64,000 nt of DNA from Tenacibaculum holothuriorum (GTDB lineage Bacteria > Bacteroidota > Bacteroidia > Flavobacteriales > Flavobacteriaceae). Below, piece after piece: positions 52,616-60,499 of the stretch; position 1 is the first letter of the stretch; each line of letters starts with the position of its first letter. The stretch spans positions 1-64,000 of the forward strand of contig NZ_LAPZ01000003.1 of the NCBI RefSeq assembly GCF_002120225.1, in the 5' to 3' direction. Below the pieces are notes generated by a model. It saw only the letters and a list, made by a program, of their open reading frames with translations. It searched no databases and was not told the origin of the DNA. The translations under genes were made by a program, and so were the position numbers.

Positions 52616-53977
52616 ATGAATAACGAGCATAATACAGGAAAATTTAAAGAACTTTTAGACAAGCTTCAACAAGAAAGCTGGCAATTAGAATTACTTATTT
52701 CTGGTTTTGCAATTTTTGGATTAATAAGTGCCATAACACCTATCGAGGCCAAATTAAATGAAGCTATTGTTTTTGAAAAAGCTAGTTACTTTAGATATGC
52801 ATTTCAGTTTGCATTATTATCTTGTTATATTCTAATTATCAACTTAGTTATTCATGTAATATTAAGAGGGCTATGGATTGGAGCTATCGGACTTCGATAT
52901 GTATCTAGCGAAATTGATTATACAGAACTAAATTATCATAAACGATTTACCAATTATTTAGAAAAAAAAGTAGGCTCTTTTGATGGCTATATTGCTCGTC
53001 TAGAAAATTACTGTAGTATATTATTTGCCGTTACATTTCTTACACTATTTTACTTTATTACTGCATTTTGTTTATTTGCAATTTTTCTTTTTCTAGGGTA
53101 CTTTTTTGTAGAAGCTGGTATCTTTCCAAAAGAAGTTGGGGTTATAATTTTTGTATTATTCTTATTAGTTTATTTAGTTGCCATTCTTATTATATTCATA
53201 GATTTTATTACACAAGGTTTTTTGAAGAAAAAAGAATGGACCTCGTTCTTATACATGCCTATTTATAAAATATTCAGTTACTTAACACTTTCTTTTTTAT
53301 ACAGACCTTTAGTTTATAATTTTTTAGATAATAAATTTGGAAGAAGAATAGCATTTATCTTAGTACCGTTATATGCCTTTATTTTTTATTTTTCTACATT
53401 TGATAATGTTCGTTCTAATTACTTTTATAAAGGAGCAGAGACTTCTAAACATTACTCAAAAAAATATAGATACCTTTCTTCTCTAACCAAAGAGGATTAT
53501 GTATGGACAGCTGTAATTCAATCTAAAATAATTGATGAGCCTTATGTACACCTTTTTGTTCCTTTCAAAGAAAAAATAGATGATTATATTTTTGAAAGAA
53601 ATCCTGATATAAAACCTCAAAAAGATATTCGAGGTTATGAAAGTACTGTAAACCTATTTACAACTCCAAAGTCAAGAAAACGAAAAATAAAAGCTTTAAA
53701 GAAAAAAGATAGTATTCAGAGTATTTACTTAAAAACATTTAATAACAATTATAAATTAAAAATTGATAGTATTAACTTACCTTCAAAATTTATTGTAACA
53801 TCTATAAAAAATCAATTAGGTTTTGAAACGGTTTTACCATTACAAAACACTCCAGAAGGAAAACACTTATTACGAATCGACAGAATAATTGTAAATAAAA
53901 AAGATAACAAAGAAACACTTGAAAAAGTAGTTGAAATTCCTTTTTGGTACTACAAACCCAACTATAAATTAGATTAA
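52616..53977 (+). CDS. Membrane protein of unknown function (paralog A)
   Basis: This 453-residue protein has four predicted membrane helices near residues 27-47, 66-88, 141-166 and 176-200, plus weaker hydrophobic parts near 222-242 and 252-268, then a soluble C-terminal part of about 180 residues. The short motifs DKLQQESWQLEL, LRGLWIGAIGLRYVS and LSFLYRPLVYNFLDN are shared almost identically with the protein encoded at 60500. I do not recognise the family. The C-terminal soluble part (KPQKDIRGYESTV..., IDRIIVNKK) is less conserved between the copies and may sense or bind a partner. Confidence 0.75.
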   Translation: MNNEHNTGKFKELLDKLQQESWQLELLISGFAIFGLISAITPIEAKLNEAIVFEKASYFRYAFQFALLSCYILIINLVIHVILRGLWIGAIGLRYVSSEIDYTELNYHKRFTNYLEKKVGSFDGYIARLENYCSILFAVTFLTLFYFITAFCLFAIFLFLGYFFVEAGIFPKEVGVIIFVLFLLVYLVAILIIFIDFITQGFLKKKEWTSFLYMPIYKIFSYLTLSFLYRPLVYNFLDNKFGRRIAFILVPLYAFIFYFSTFDNVRSNYFYKGAETSKHYSKKYRYLSSLTKEDYVWTAVIQSKIIDEPYVHLFVPFKEKIDDYIFERNPDIKPQKDIRGYESTVNLFTTPKSRKRKIKALKKKDSIQSIYLKTFNNNYKLKIDSINLPSKFIVTSIKNQLGFETVLPLQNTPEGKHLLRIDRIIVNKKDNKETLEKVVEIPFWYYKPNYKLD

Positions 53978-54001
53978 CAAACGCTAAGGTTTTCTTTTTG
54001 G

Positions 54002-54009
54002 TATATTTG
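54002..54009 (+). promoter_or_regulatory. -7 element of the DUF885 gene
   Basis: TATATTTG fits TAnnTTTG and lies 23 bp before ATG 54032. A start at 54011 would lie inside the promoter, so this box supports the shorter start. Confidence 0.55.
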
Positions 54010-54031
54010 TTTGCAATCAAAACATACAGCC

Positions 54032-55822
54032 ATGAAGAAAATCTTCTTAACAATACTAGCTACTGCAACACTTTTAACTTCTTGTAAACAAGAAAAAAAA
54101 GAAGTAGCTAACACTCCTACTCCTGTCAATACTGAGTTTAATCAGTTATTAAAAGACTATAATGAAGGGAAATTAGAACTGAATCCATTAAACGCAACAT
54201 TTGCAGGAGACAATCGTCATAATGATAAATTCCCTAACTTTTTATCAGACGAATATGCTGTCAAAGCAAAAGAGTTTTTCACAAACTATAAAGCGAAATT
54301 AAAGAACTTTCCAGATGATAAGTTAACAGAAAGTCAACAAATGAGTAAAGCTGTTTTAGCTTGGGATACAGATATGATGCTGAATCAAATGAGTTTTAAA
54401 AACGATCAGTTATTACCTATCAACCAAATGTGGACTGTTAATTTAGTAATGGGTCAATTAGGTAGCGGTAGTAGTGCACAACCTTTTAAAACGGTTAAAG
54501 ATTATAAAAATTGGTTAAGTCGTTTAGACAAATTCAATGTTTGGTTACAGTCTGCTAAAACTCGTATGCAAGAAGGAATTAAAAAAGGATATGTTTTACC
54601 AGCTTCCTTAGTTGAAAAAGTAATTCCTCAATTCGAAGTCCTTTCAGAAGAAGCAGCTTCAGATCATTTATTCTATGCTCCTGTTAAACAATTTCCTGAA
54701 AATTTTTCTGAAGAAGAGAAAAAAGAATTGACTCAAAAATATACTGAAATTTTAGAGAAAAAACTAATCCCTACTTTCAGAAGTTTATACGAATTCTTAA
54801 GAACCGATTATTTAAAAGCTGGATTAAAAGAAAGCGGTATTCACGCAATTCCTCAAGGAAAAGAATACTACCAACATGCTATTAAAAACTATACGACTAC
54901 CAACATGACTGCCGATGAAATTCATGAGTTAGGCTTACAAGAAGTAGCTCGTATTTTATCGGAAATGGAAAAGATAAAAGAGCAAGTAGGCTTTAAAGGA
55001 TCTCTTAAAGAGTTTTTTAACTATGTGCGTAATCACAAAGATTTAATGCCTTATACAGAACCTCAACAAATCATTGATAATTTCAATGCTATTCATGAAA
55101 AAATGAAACCTCAACTAGAGAAGTTGTTTGGTAACAAGCCAAAGACTCCTTTTGTAGTAAAACAAACTGAAAAATTTAGAGAAGCTTCTGCAAGTGCCGA
55201 GTATAATCCTGGTTCTTTAGATGGAACACGTCCTGGTGTATTCTACACTCCTATTCCAGACGCAACAAAATACAACGTATTTTCAGACGAAGCTTTATTC
55301 TTACATGAAGCTATTCCTGGGCATCATTATCAAATTTCGTTAACACAAGAAAATAAGGATTTACCTGATTTTAGAAAAACCTTATGGTACAGTGCTTATG
55401 GTGAAGGTTGGGCTTTATATACCGAAAACTTAGGAAGAGAGTTAGGTTTATATTCCGACCCTTATCAATACTTCGGAATGTTAGGAATGGAAATGCACAG
55501 AGCAATTCGTTTAGTGGTTGATACTGGAATGCACGCCAAAGGATGGAGTCGTGAAAAAGCAATTCAATATTCTTTAGAAAATGAAGCAGAAAGTGAAGCT
55601 AGTATTATTTCTGAAATTGAGCGTTATATGGCTAATCCAGGTCAAGCATTGTCGTATAAAATTGGTCAGTTAAAAATTAGAGAATTACGTGATAAAGCGA
55701 CTAAAGAGTTGGGTGATAAATTTGATATTAGAGAATTCCACAATCAAGTATTGGAAACGGGTTGTATTCCTTTAGCTCTATTAGAAGATAAAATTAATAA
55801 ATGGATTGCTTCTCAAAAGTAA
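54032..55822 (+). CDS. DUF885 lipoprotein, putative zinc peptidase
   Basis: This 596-residue protein starts at ATG 54032, giving the lipoprotein signal MKKIFLTILATATLLTSC (C18). The DUF885 motif HEAIPGHHYQ (about 430-439) contains the HExxxGH zinc site, and ENEAESEASIISEIERY supplies a further conserved glutamate. The family is regarded as metallopeptidase-like, but substrates are unknown. A single gene with its own -7 box and a terminator downstream. Confidence 0.9.
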   Translation: MKKIFLTILATATLLTSCKQEKKEVANTPTPVNTEFNQLLKDYNEGKLELNPLNATFAGDNRHNDKFPNFLSDEYAVKAKEFFTNYKAKLKNFPDDKLTESQQMSKAVLAWDTDMMLNQMSFKNDQLLPINQMWTVNLVMGQLGSGSSAQPFKTVKDYKNWLSRLDKFNVWLQSAKTRMQEGIKKGYVLPASLVEKVIPQFEVLSEEAASDHLFYAPVKQFPENFSEEEKKELTQKYTEILEKKLIPTFRSLYEFLRTDYLKAGLKESGIHAIPQGKEYYQHAIKNYTTTNMTADEIHELGLQEVARILSEMEKIKEQVGFKGSLKEFFNYVRNHKDLMPYTEPQQIIDNFNAIHEKMKPQLEKLFGNKPKTPFVVKQTEKFREASASAEYNPGSLDGTRPGVFYTPIPDATKYNVFSDEALFLHEAIPGHHYQISLTQENKDLPDFRKTLWYSAYGEGWALYTENLGRELGLYSDPYQYFGMLGMEMHRAIRLVVDTGMHAKGWSREKAIQYSLENEAESEASIISEIERYMANPGQALSYKIGQLKIRELRDKATKELGDKFDIREFHNQVLETGCIPLALLEDKINKWIASQK

Positions 55823-55843
55823 TCTCGCTTTAACAAATAATTT

Positions 55844-55877
55844 AAATCCACTTTGAGCATTTCAGAGTGGATTTTTT
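55844..55877 (+). terminator. Intrinsic terminator of the DUF885 gene
   Basis: Arms 55844-55856 and 55862-55874, one wobble pair, 5-nt loop and T run. Confidence 0.75.
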
Positions 55878-55904
55878 AGTATTTTGAACTCAAATTTAAT
55901 TATC

Positions 55905-57077
55905 ATGAAAAGGCTATTATTTGCATTATTTATTTCTTCTGTTTCAATGGCACAAACAAATACCGAAGTCCATTTGTTTGATATAAAACCTAACAATGGA
56001 AAGTGGGACGTCACTAACGGAAAAAACATATCAAACAATGATGGGTATGATAGTCAGCCTCATTTTTATGATGAAAATACTATTGTTTTTGCTTCTAGTA
56101 GAAATGAGCAAACTGATATTGTTAAATATCAGTTTGATAATGGAGAGAAGAGTTTTATAAACAATACACCGAATGGAGGTGAGTATTCTCCCCAACGAAT
56201 TCCAAATTCAAATAATGTTTCTGCGGTTAGATTAGATAAAAATGGATTGCAGCGTTTTTATCAGTATAATTTTAAAACAGGAAAAGATACCGAACTTATT
56301 AAAGATTTGGTGGTTGCTTACCCAATGTGGTACGATAAAAACACCGTTATTTCTTCTGCTATTGTAAATGACAGTTTACATCTTTTTGTTAGTGATTTAA
56401 AAAAGAAAAAAAATACAACAATTGCTAAACAAACTGGTCGATCTTTTCATAAAATTCCAAATTCTAGCTTGGTAAGTTTTATGAAGCAAAACGGAAAGAA
56501 ATGGGAAGTTTGGTCGCTTAATCCAACTTCAAAAGAAACTAAAAAAATTACTTCAACAGGAACAAGTCAAGATATGTGTTGGTTGCCTAACGGAACTATA
56601 TTAATTGCATATCAAAACATGATTTTACAACACAATCCTAAAACGGATAAAAATTGGAGTGTCTTTCACAAATTTGAAAATGAAAACATTAATAATATTT
56701 CAAGGATTACAGTAAATAAAGACGCTACTAAGTTGGCTATTGTTGCTGAAGTTTCTCCAAGAATGTTAGCGCAAGAACAATTAGATGGCTATAACAAAAG
56801 AGATATTGAAGCTTTCTTAAAACCATATGCTAAAAACGTAAAAGTATATACTTATCCTGATAAATTAAACTACGAAGGAATTGAGGAAATGCGCAAACGT
56901 TACGCACCTATGTTTGAAAAAACAAAAGATTTACATTGTAAAATTACAAGTAGAATTGTAAAAGGTAATGTTGTTATAGATGAAGAATTAGTAACAGCAA
57001 ATGGCAACACTTTTAAAGCAGTTGCCATTTACGAAATTACCAATGGTAAAATAAGTTCGGTTAGATTTGTTAGATAA
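55905..57077 (+). CDS. TolB-like propeller protein with C-terminal SnoaL-like domain
   Basis: This 390-residue protein starts at ATG 55905 (signal MKRLLFALFISSVSMAQ). Residues about 20-280 are WD40/PD40-like TolB-type repeats (DGYDSQPHFYDENTIVFASSRNEQTDIVKY, GEYSPQRIPNSNNVSAVRLD). The last about 110 residues (QLDGYNKRDIEAFLKPYAKNVKVYTYPD...) match the SnoaL/NTF2-like fold. This combination is uncommon. Role unknown; probably periplasmic. The next gene starts 10 bp downstream. Confidence 0.82.
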   Translation: MKRLLFALFISSVSMAQTNTEVHLFDIKPNNGKWDVTNGKNISNNDGYDSQPHFYDENTIVFASSRNEQTDIVKYQFDNGEKSFINNTPNGGEYSPQRIPNSNNVSAVRLDKNGLQRFYQYNFKTGKDTELIKDLVVAYPMWYDKNTVISSAIVNDSLHLFVSDLKKKKNTTIAKQTGRSFHKIPNSSLVSFMKQNGKKWEVWSLNPTSKETKKITSTGTSQDMCWLPNGTILIAYQNMILQHNPKTDKNWSVFHKFENENINNISRITVNKDATKLAIVAEVSPRMLAQEQLDGYNKRDIEAFLKPYAKNVKVYTYPDKLNYEGIEEMRKRYAPMFEKTKDLHCKITSRIVKGNVVIDEELVTANGNTFKAVAIYEITNGKISSVRFVR

Positions 57078-57087
57078 AAAATCATTT

Positions 57088-57894
57088 ATGAAAAATTATT
57101 TAATTTTAATACTGTGTTTATCCCTTTTAAGTTCTTGCAAAAAAGAGAGTAAGAATAGAATTGCATATAATCAAGAAACTTGGTATGAGTTACTTGAAAA
57201 AGACAGAAATGCTAAAATAACAGTAATAGATACGTTTTGTATAAATCAAAAACAAAAAGCAAAAAATGCAATTAAAAAAGGAGAATTAACTTATTTCTAT
57301 TATATGGGAATGATGAAAGTATTTCGTAATAATAAAGAAATGAAAGAATTATTATCTAAACATAATATTAAAATAGATTCTACTTTAACTACTTGTTTTA
57401 CTCCTGCTCCAGGGTTTGAATATTATTGTTATGAAGAAGAAATGAGAAAAGCTATTGATGAAAAATATGGTGCAAATTTTATTGATTCACTTCGATTAGA
57501 AGCCGATAAAATTTATGTATCAAACCATCTTAATAAAATTTATGAGTTTGAAGACTGTGATACAATTCCAAGATACCCAAGAGCAAAAACTTATAAAGAA
57601 CATTTTGATAACTATGAAGAAGATTATTTTAAAAGTTTTAAATATCCTGTAGATTATAAATATAAAAATGAAGAGTCTTATTCATATACAACAACCGAAT
57701 TTATTTTACATAAAAATGGTTCTGTAAGTAATTTTAAAACTGAAACAATATTTCAAAACCCTGATAACAATAAGTATCGTGATTTATTCAATAAAAGAAT
57801 AATCGATTTTGTAAAAAACACAAACTGGACTCCTGCAAAAAGTGCTGGTTTTGTGGTAAACAGTAAAATGTCTGTCTATATAAGTTATCAATAA
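57088..57894 (+). CDS. Lipoprotein of unknown function
   Basis: This 268-residue lipoprotein starts at ATG 57088, not at the TTG 21 bases upstream, because only this start gives a proper signal (MKNYLILILCLSLLSSC, C17). The soluble part is Lys/Glu/Tyr-rich and I do not recognise it; the C-terminal part (TTEFILHKNGSVSNFKTE, NKRIIDFVKNTNWTPAKSAG) resembles the TonB-C-like beta domains of Bacteroidota energy transducers, without certainty. It follows the TolB/SnoaL gene by 10 bp. Confidence 0.65.
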   Translation: MKNYLILILCLSLLSSCKKESKNRIAYNQETWYELLEKDRNAKITVIDTFCINQKQKAKNAIKKGELTYFYYMGMMKVFRNNKEMKELLSKHNIKIDSTLTTCFTPAPGFEYYCYEEEMRKAIDEKYGANFIDSLRLEADKIYVSNHLNKIYEFEDCDTIPRYPRAKTYKEHFDNYEEDYFKSFKYPVDYKYKNEESYSYTTTEFILHKNGSVSNFKTETIFQNPDNNKYRDLFNKRIIDFVKNTNWTPAKSAGFVVNSKMSVYISYQ

Positions 57895-58015
57895 AAATTA
57901 GATTTATAAAGAAATCTAAAAATGATATTTTTTTCATAAATCAAGATTCTGTTTTTGGTTTTATGAACTTAATAGAAATGATAGAGTTAAAAACGAATTA
58001 TAAAATACACTAACA

Positions 58016-58939
58016 TCATTTCTTATCAATTATTAAAGCTTGTTGTTTTATCCAATTAATCGAAATATCTATTGGTATTGTTTTATTTGTATTGTGTCCT
58101 AATGACGGAAACAAAACATACTCGAAAGGCTTTTTTTCTAATTTTAAAGCATTAAGATGTTCAATACACATTTTTACAGGAATTTGAATATCTTGTTCAC
58201 CAAATAACCAAAGACCTGGGATTGAAAGATCTTTCAAAGCTTCTTTAGGGTCTGTAGCTTTAAATTGATATTTATCTGGATCATTCTTTACATGTTTACG
58301 AGCATCTTCCTCTGTATGATTTTTCCAAAAATCTGTTCTCCCATTAGTAAAAAACTGAAATCTTAGTTGCTCTAGAGTAGTTATTGTTGGTGAACTAAAC
58401 AAAACCATAAAATCTACTAGTGAATTTTTATTTGCTACAATAGGAATTATCCAACCTGCTTGACTTGCACCAATAAGACCAAGAGGTAAATCATTTCTTT
58501 TTTTATGAAGTAAATTAATAGCAGTACTAGCATCTTTAGCTAATAAATTTAAATTTTCAACACTTATATTATTTGTACCAACTTCTGGACCTGCATAAAC
58601 TCCACCAGACTCACCTACTCCACGTTTATCATAAGTCAATACCATAATATCGTTTTTTGCTAATAACATGGCAAGCTCGGTCATTCGAGGTACTCGGTCA
58701 GAGCCATGTACTATGACAACAGCAGAACGAGCTTGTTTGGGACTATAAATTGTACCTGCTAATTTAATTCCTTCACTGTCGAAAAATACATTTTCGCTAT
58801 CAATAGAATTTACTAGTTCATTTTTTACTTGAATAGATAATCCATTCTCTTGTTTACTAGGTTTGTTACACCCAACTACAACTATAAATAAGAATAAAAA
58901 TATATAGTGATTTATTAATTTAATTTTGATCACATTCAT
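58016..58939 (-). CDS. Alpha/beta hydrolase lipoprotein of the ECF sigma operon
   Basis: This 307-residue lipoprotein (C24 in VVVGC) has an alpha/beta hydrolase fold: oxyanion HGS at 78-80, nucleophile S159 in LIGASQAGW, an aspartate in FGEQDIQIP and histidine in SLGHNTN. It resembles the S9/acyl-CoA thioesterase-like serine hydrolases (YDKRGVGESGG). It shares a TAATG overlap with the putative anti-sigma factor gene, so it is the last gene of the ECF sigma operon and is expected under its control. Confidence 0.82.
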   Translation of the reverse strand: MNVIKIKLINHYIFLFLFIVVVGCNKPSKQENGLSIQVKNELVNSIDSENVFFDSEGIKLAGTIYSPKQARSAVVIVHGSDRVPRMTELAMLLAKNDIMVLTYDKRGVGESGGVYAGPEVGTNNISVENLNLLAKDASTAINLLHKKRNDLPLGLIGASQAGWIIPIVANKNSLVDFMVLFSSPTITTLEQLRFQFFTNGRTDFWKNHTEEDARKHVKNDPDKYQFKATDPKEALKDLSIPGLWLFGEQDIQIPVKMCIEHLNALKLEKKPFEYVLFPSLGHNTNKTIPIDISINWIKQQALIIDKK

Positions 58940-59352
58940 TATAATTTATTAGTAAAATGCCCCTTTAAAAAGTGTACTTGTACTAAAACTAATATTGCTA
59001 GAAAAACAAATGAATATATTGTAGTTGTTGATACCGATAAAGAAACATCACTTAAAAGACTTGGCATTTCTAAATTTGGCAGATAAGAATAACCTACTTT
59101 GTCTAAAATACTTTCACTTCTTTCAGATGATTTAAATGGAATAAACAATAATGCTACTAATGTTCCTAAAACAACAAACCATGCTTTTTTTGATATTAGT
59201 GGTGTCGCCTTGTATAATGCTGTATTTTCTGTTTTTAAAATACGTTGCATAATCGTATTTGTAAAATCTATTGAAGGAGTTTCTACTTCAACTTCTTTTA
59301 TATACTTTTTTGCAAATGCATCTAACTCTTCAATATGTTTATTTTCTCCCAT
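58939..59352 (-). CDS. Probable membrane partner (anti-sigma candidate) of the ECF sigma factor
   Basis: This 137-residue protein has a cytosolic N-terminal part of about 55 residues and two membrane segments (about 56-72 and 109-127). Membrane proteins encoded directly downstream of an ECF sigma gene are usually anti-sigma factors that hold the sigma factor through the cytosolic part. There is no classic zinc-binding motif, so the role is inferred from position and topology. It overlaps the sigma gene by 14 bp and the hydrolase gene by 1 bp. Confidence 0.6.
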   Translation of the reverse strand: MGENKHIEELDAFAKKYIKEVEVETPSIDFTNTIMQRILKTENTALYKATPLISKKAWFVVLGTLVALLFIPFKSSERSESILDKVGYSYLPNLEMPSLLSDVSLSVSTTTIYSFVFLAILVLVQVHFLKGHFTNKL

Positions 59353-59917
59353 AATGATTAATTAATTCGGGTTCTACTTTTCGTTGCACTATAGTTAATA
59401 ATCTTTTTCTAGCTCTGTGTAACTTTACTTTTACATTAGCTTCAGAAAAATCAGTGACATTAATAATTTCTTTTAAACTTAATTCATCAAAATAAAACAT
59501 CCATAAAATAGTACGTTCGTCTTCTGGTAAATCTTGCATACATTGTTTTATTACTACTGCTCGTTCTTTCTTTTCAATCGATTCTAAAATTCCTTCAGTA
59601 GTTTTAATTTTATTAATCGTTACTTCATCTATAGTATCTGTATTATACTTATTTTTTCTCTTTTTTAAAGCATCTAAACAAGTTCGGTACGCTATTTTAT
59701 ACACCCAAGTAGAAAATTTAGATTCCCCTTTAAACTTGCTTAAATTTTTATACACTTTTATAAAAGTATCTTGACTTACTTCTTCTGCTTCCTCTTTATT
59801 CTGCACCATTTTAAAAGCCAAGGTATACACCATTACTTTATACTTATCTACCAAAGTAGCATAGGCATTTGTGTTTCCTTTTAATATCTTTTCTATGTAA
59901 AGTTGGTCGTTGATAAT
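59339..59917 (-). CDS. ECF-type RNA polymerase sigma factor
   Basis: This sigma-70-family factor contains region 2 (VMVYTLAFKMVQNKEEAEEVSQDTFIKVYKN and FSTWVYKIAYR) and region 4 (LPEDERTILWMFYFDELSLKEII). The only conventional start is TTG at 59854 (171 residues), but the family pattern continues upstream as QLYIEKILKGNTNAYATLVDKY, which is a conserved part of region 2. No ATG, GTG or TTG fits there before the stop at 59933, so the real start may be ATT at 59917 (192 residues). Its own promoter (59935-59963) appears to be ECF-type, suggesting autoregulation. Confidence 0.75.
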   Translation of the reverse strand: MINDQLYIEKILKGNTNAYATLVDKYKVMVYTLAFKMVQNKEEAEEVSQDTFIKVYKNLSKFKGESKFSTWVYKIAYRTCLDALKKRKNKYNTDTIDEVTINKIKTTEGILESIEKKERAVVIKQCMQDLPEDERTILWMFYFDELSLKEIINVTDFSEANVKVKLHRARKRLLTIVQRKVEPELINHYGRK

Positions 59918-59934
59918 GGTTGATTTTACCTCTT

Positions 59935-59963
59935 AGACTTTACCGCATTAAAAAAGGTTACAA
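59935..59963 (-). promoter_or_regulatory. ECF-type promoter of the sigma operon
   Basis: On the minus strand: -35 block TTGTAACC (59963-59956), spacer of 17 nt, -10 block GTCT (59938-59935), close to the AAC/GTC pattern of ECF promoters. The same block with identical spacing occurs on the other strand at 59994-60022. Confidence 0.7.
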
Positions 59964-59993
59964 CTTTTTACAAAAAAACTTTTTTTATTTTTT

Positions 59994-60022
59994 TTGTAAC
60001 CTTTTTAAAAAGCATACTGTCT
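59994..60022 (+). promoter_or_regulatory. ECF-type promoter of the DUF6249 gene
   Basis: TTGTAACC at 59994-60001, 17-nt spacer, GTCT at 60019-60022; ATG is 44 bp later at 60066. Mirror image of the sigma operon promoter, with the T run after the -35 block also conserved. Confidence 0.7.
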
Positions 60023-60065
60023 TACTTGCAAACACATAAAATTAATCAATAAAAAACAATTTATA

Positions 60066-60410
60066 ATGGACGCAGAAATTTTAATACCAATTAGTCTCTT
60101 TGCAGCAATCTTCGGAATCGTATACTTATACTTCTCTACTAGAAACAAAGAGCGTTTAGCATTAATTGAAAAAGGTGCCGATGCATCAATCTTTATGATA
60201 GGTAAAAAAAGTAGTAGTTTCGGAAGGTTCTTTATTCTTAACCTATCGCTTTTATTAATGGGTATCGGATTAGGTGTTTTCTTAGCATTATTATTAGATA
60301 CGTATACTGCAATGGATGAAGATGGAATTTACCCAGCTTGTATTTTCTTTATGGGTGGTTTAGGTTTATTTGCAGGATTTAACCTTACCAAAAAATTAGA
60401 TACTGAATAA
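60066..60410 (+). CDS. DUF6249 membrane protein
   Basis: This 114-residue inner membrane protein has three hydrophobic segments (about 5-22, 54-76, 89-105) and the pattern LIEKGADASIF typical of DUF6249, a Bacteroidota family of unknown function. It is divergent from the ECF sigma operon and is predicted to be controlled by the same sigma factor through the shared promoter block. It ends at a terminator. Confidence 0.85.
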   Translation: MDAEILIPISLFAAIFGIVYLYFSTRNKERLALIEKGADASIFMIGKKSSSFGRFFILNLSLLLMGIGLGVFLALLLDTYTAMDEDGIYPACIFFMGGLGLFAGFNLTKKLDTE

Positions 60411-60433
60411 AAAGATTATTCAGCTGTATTATA

Positions 60434-60466
60434 AAAACCACTTCCATTCGAAGTGGTTTTCTTTTT
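60434..60466 (+). terminator. Intrinsic terminator of the DUF6249 gene
   Basis: Perfect 11-bp arms 60434-60444 and 60450-60460, 5-nt loop, followed by a T-rich stretch. Confidence 0.8.
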
Positions 60467-60499
60467 ATAAAGTATGTATATTTAAAGAAATTTTAAGCA

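Noticed and set aside
59951..60006. Reading the inverted GGTTAC/GTAACC arms as a terminator.
   Set aside because: The arms are 30 nt apart and are better explained as the -35 blocks of two divergent promoters.
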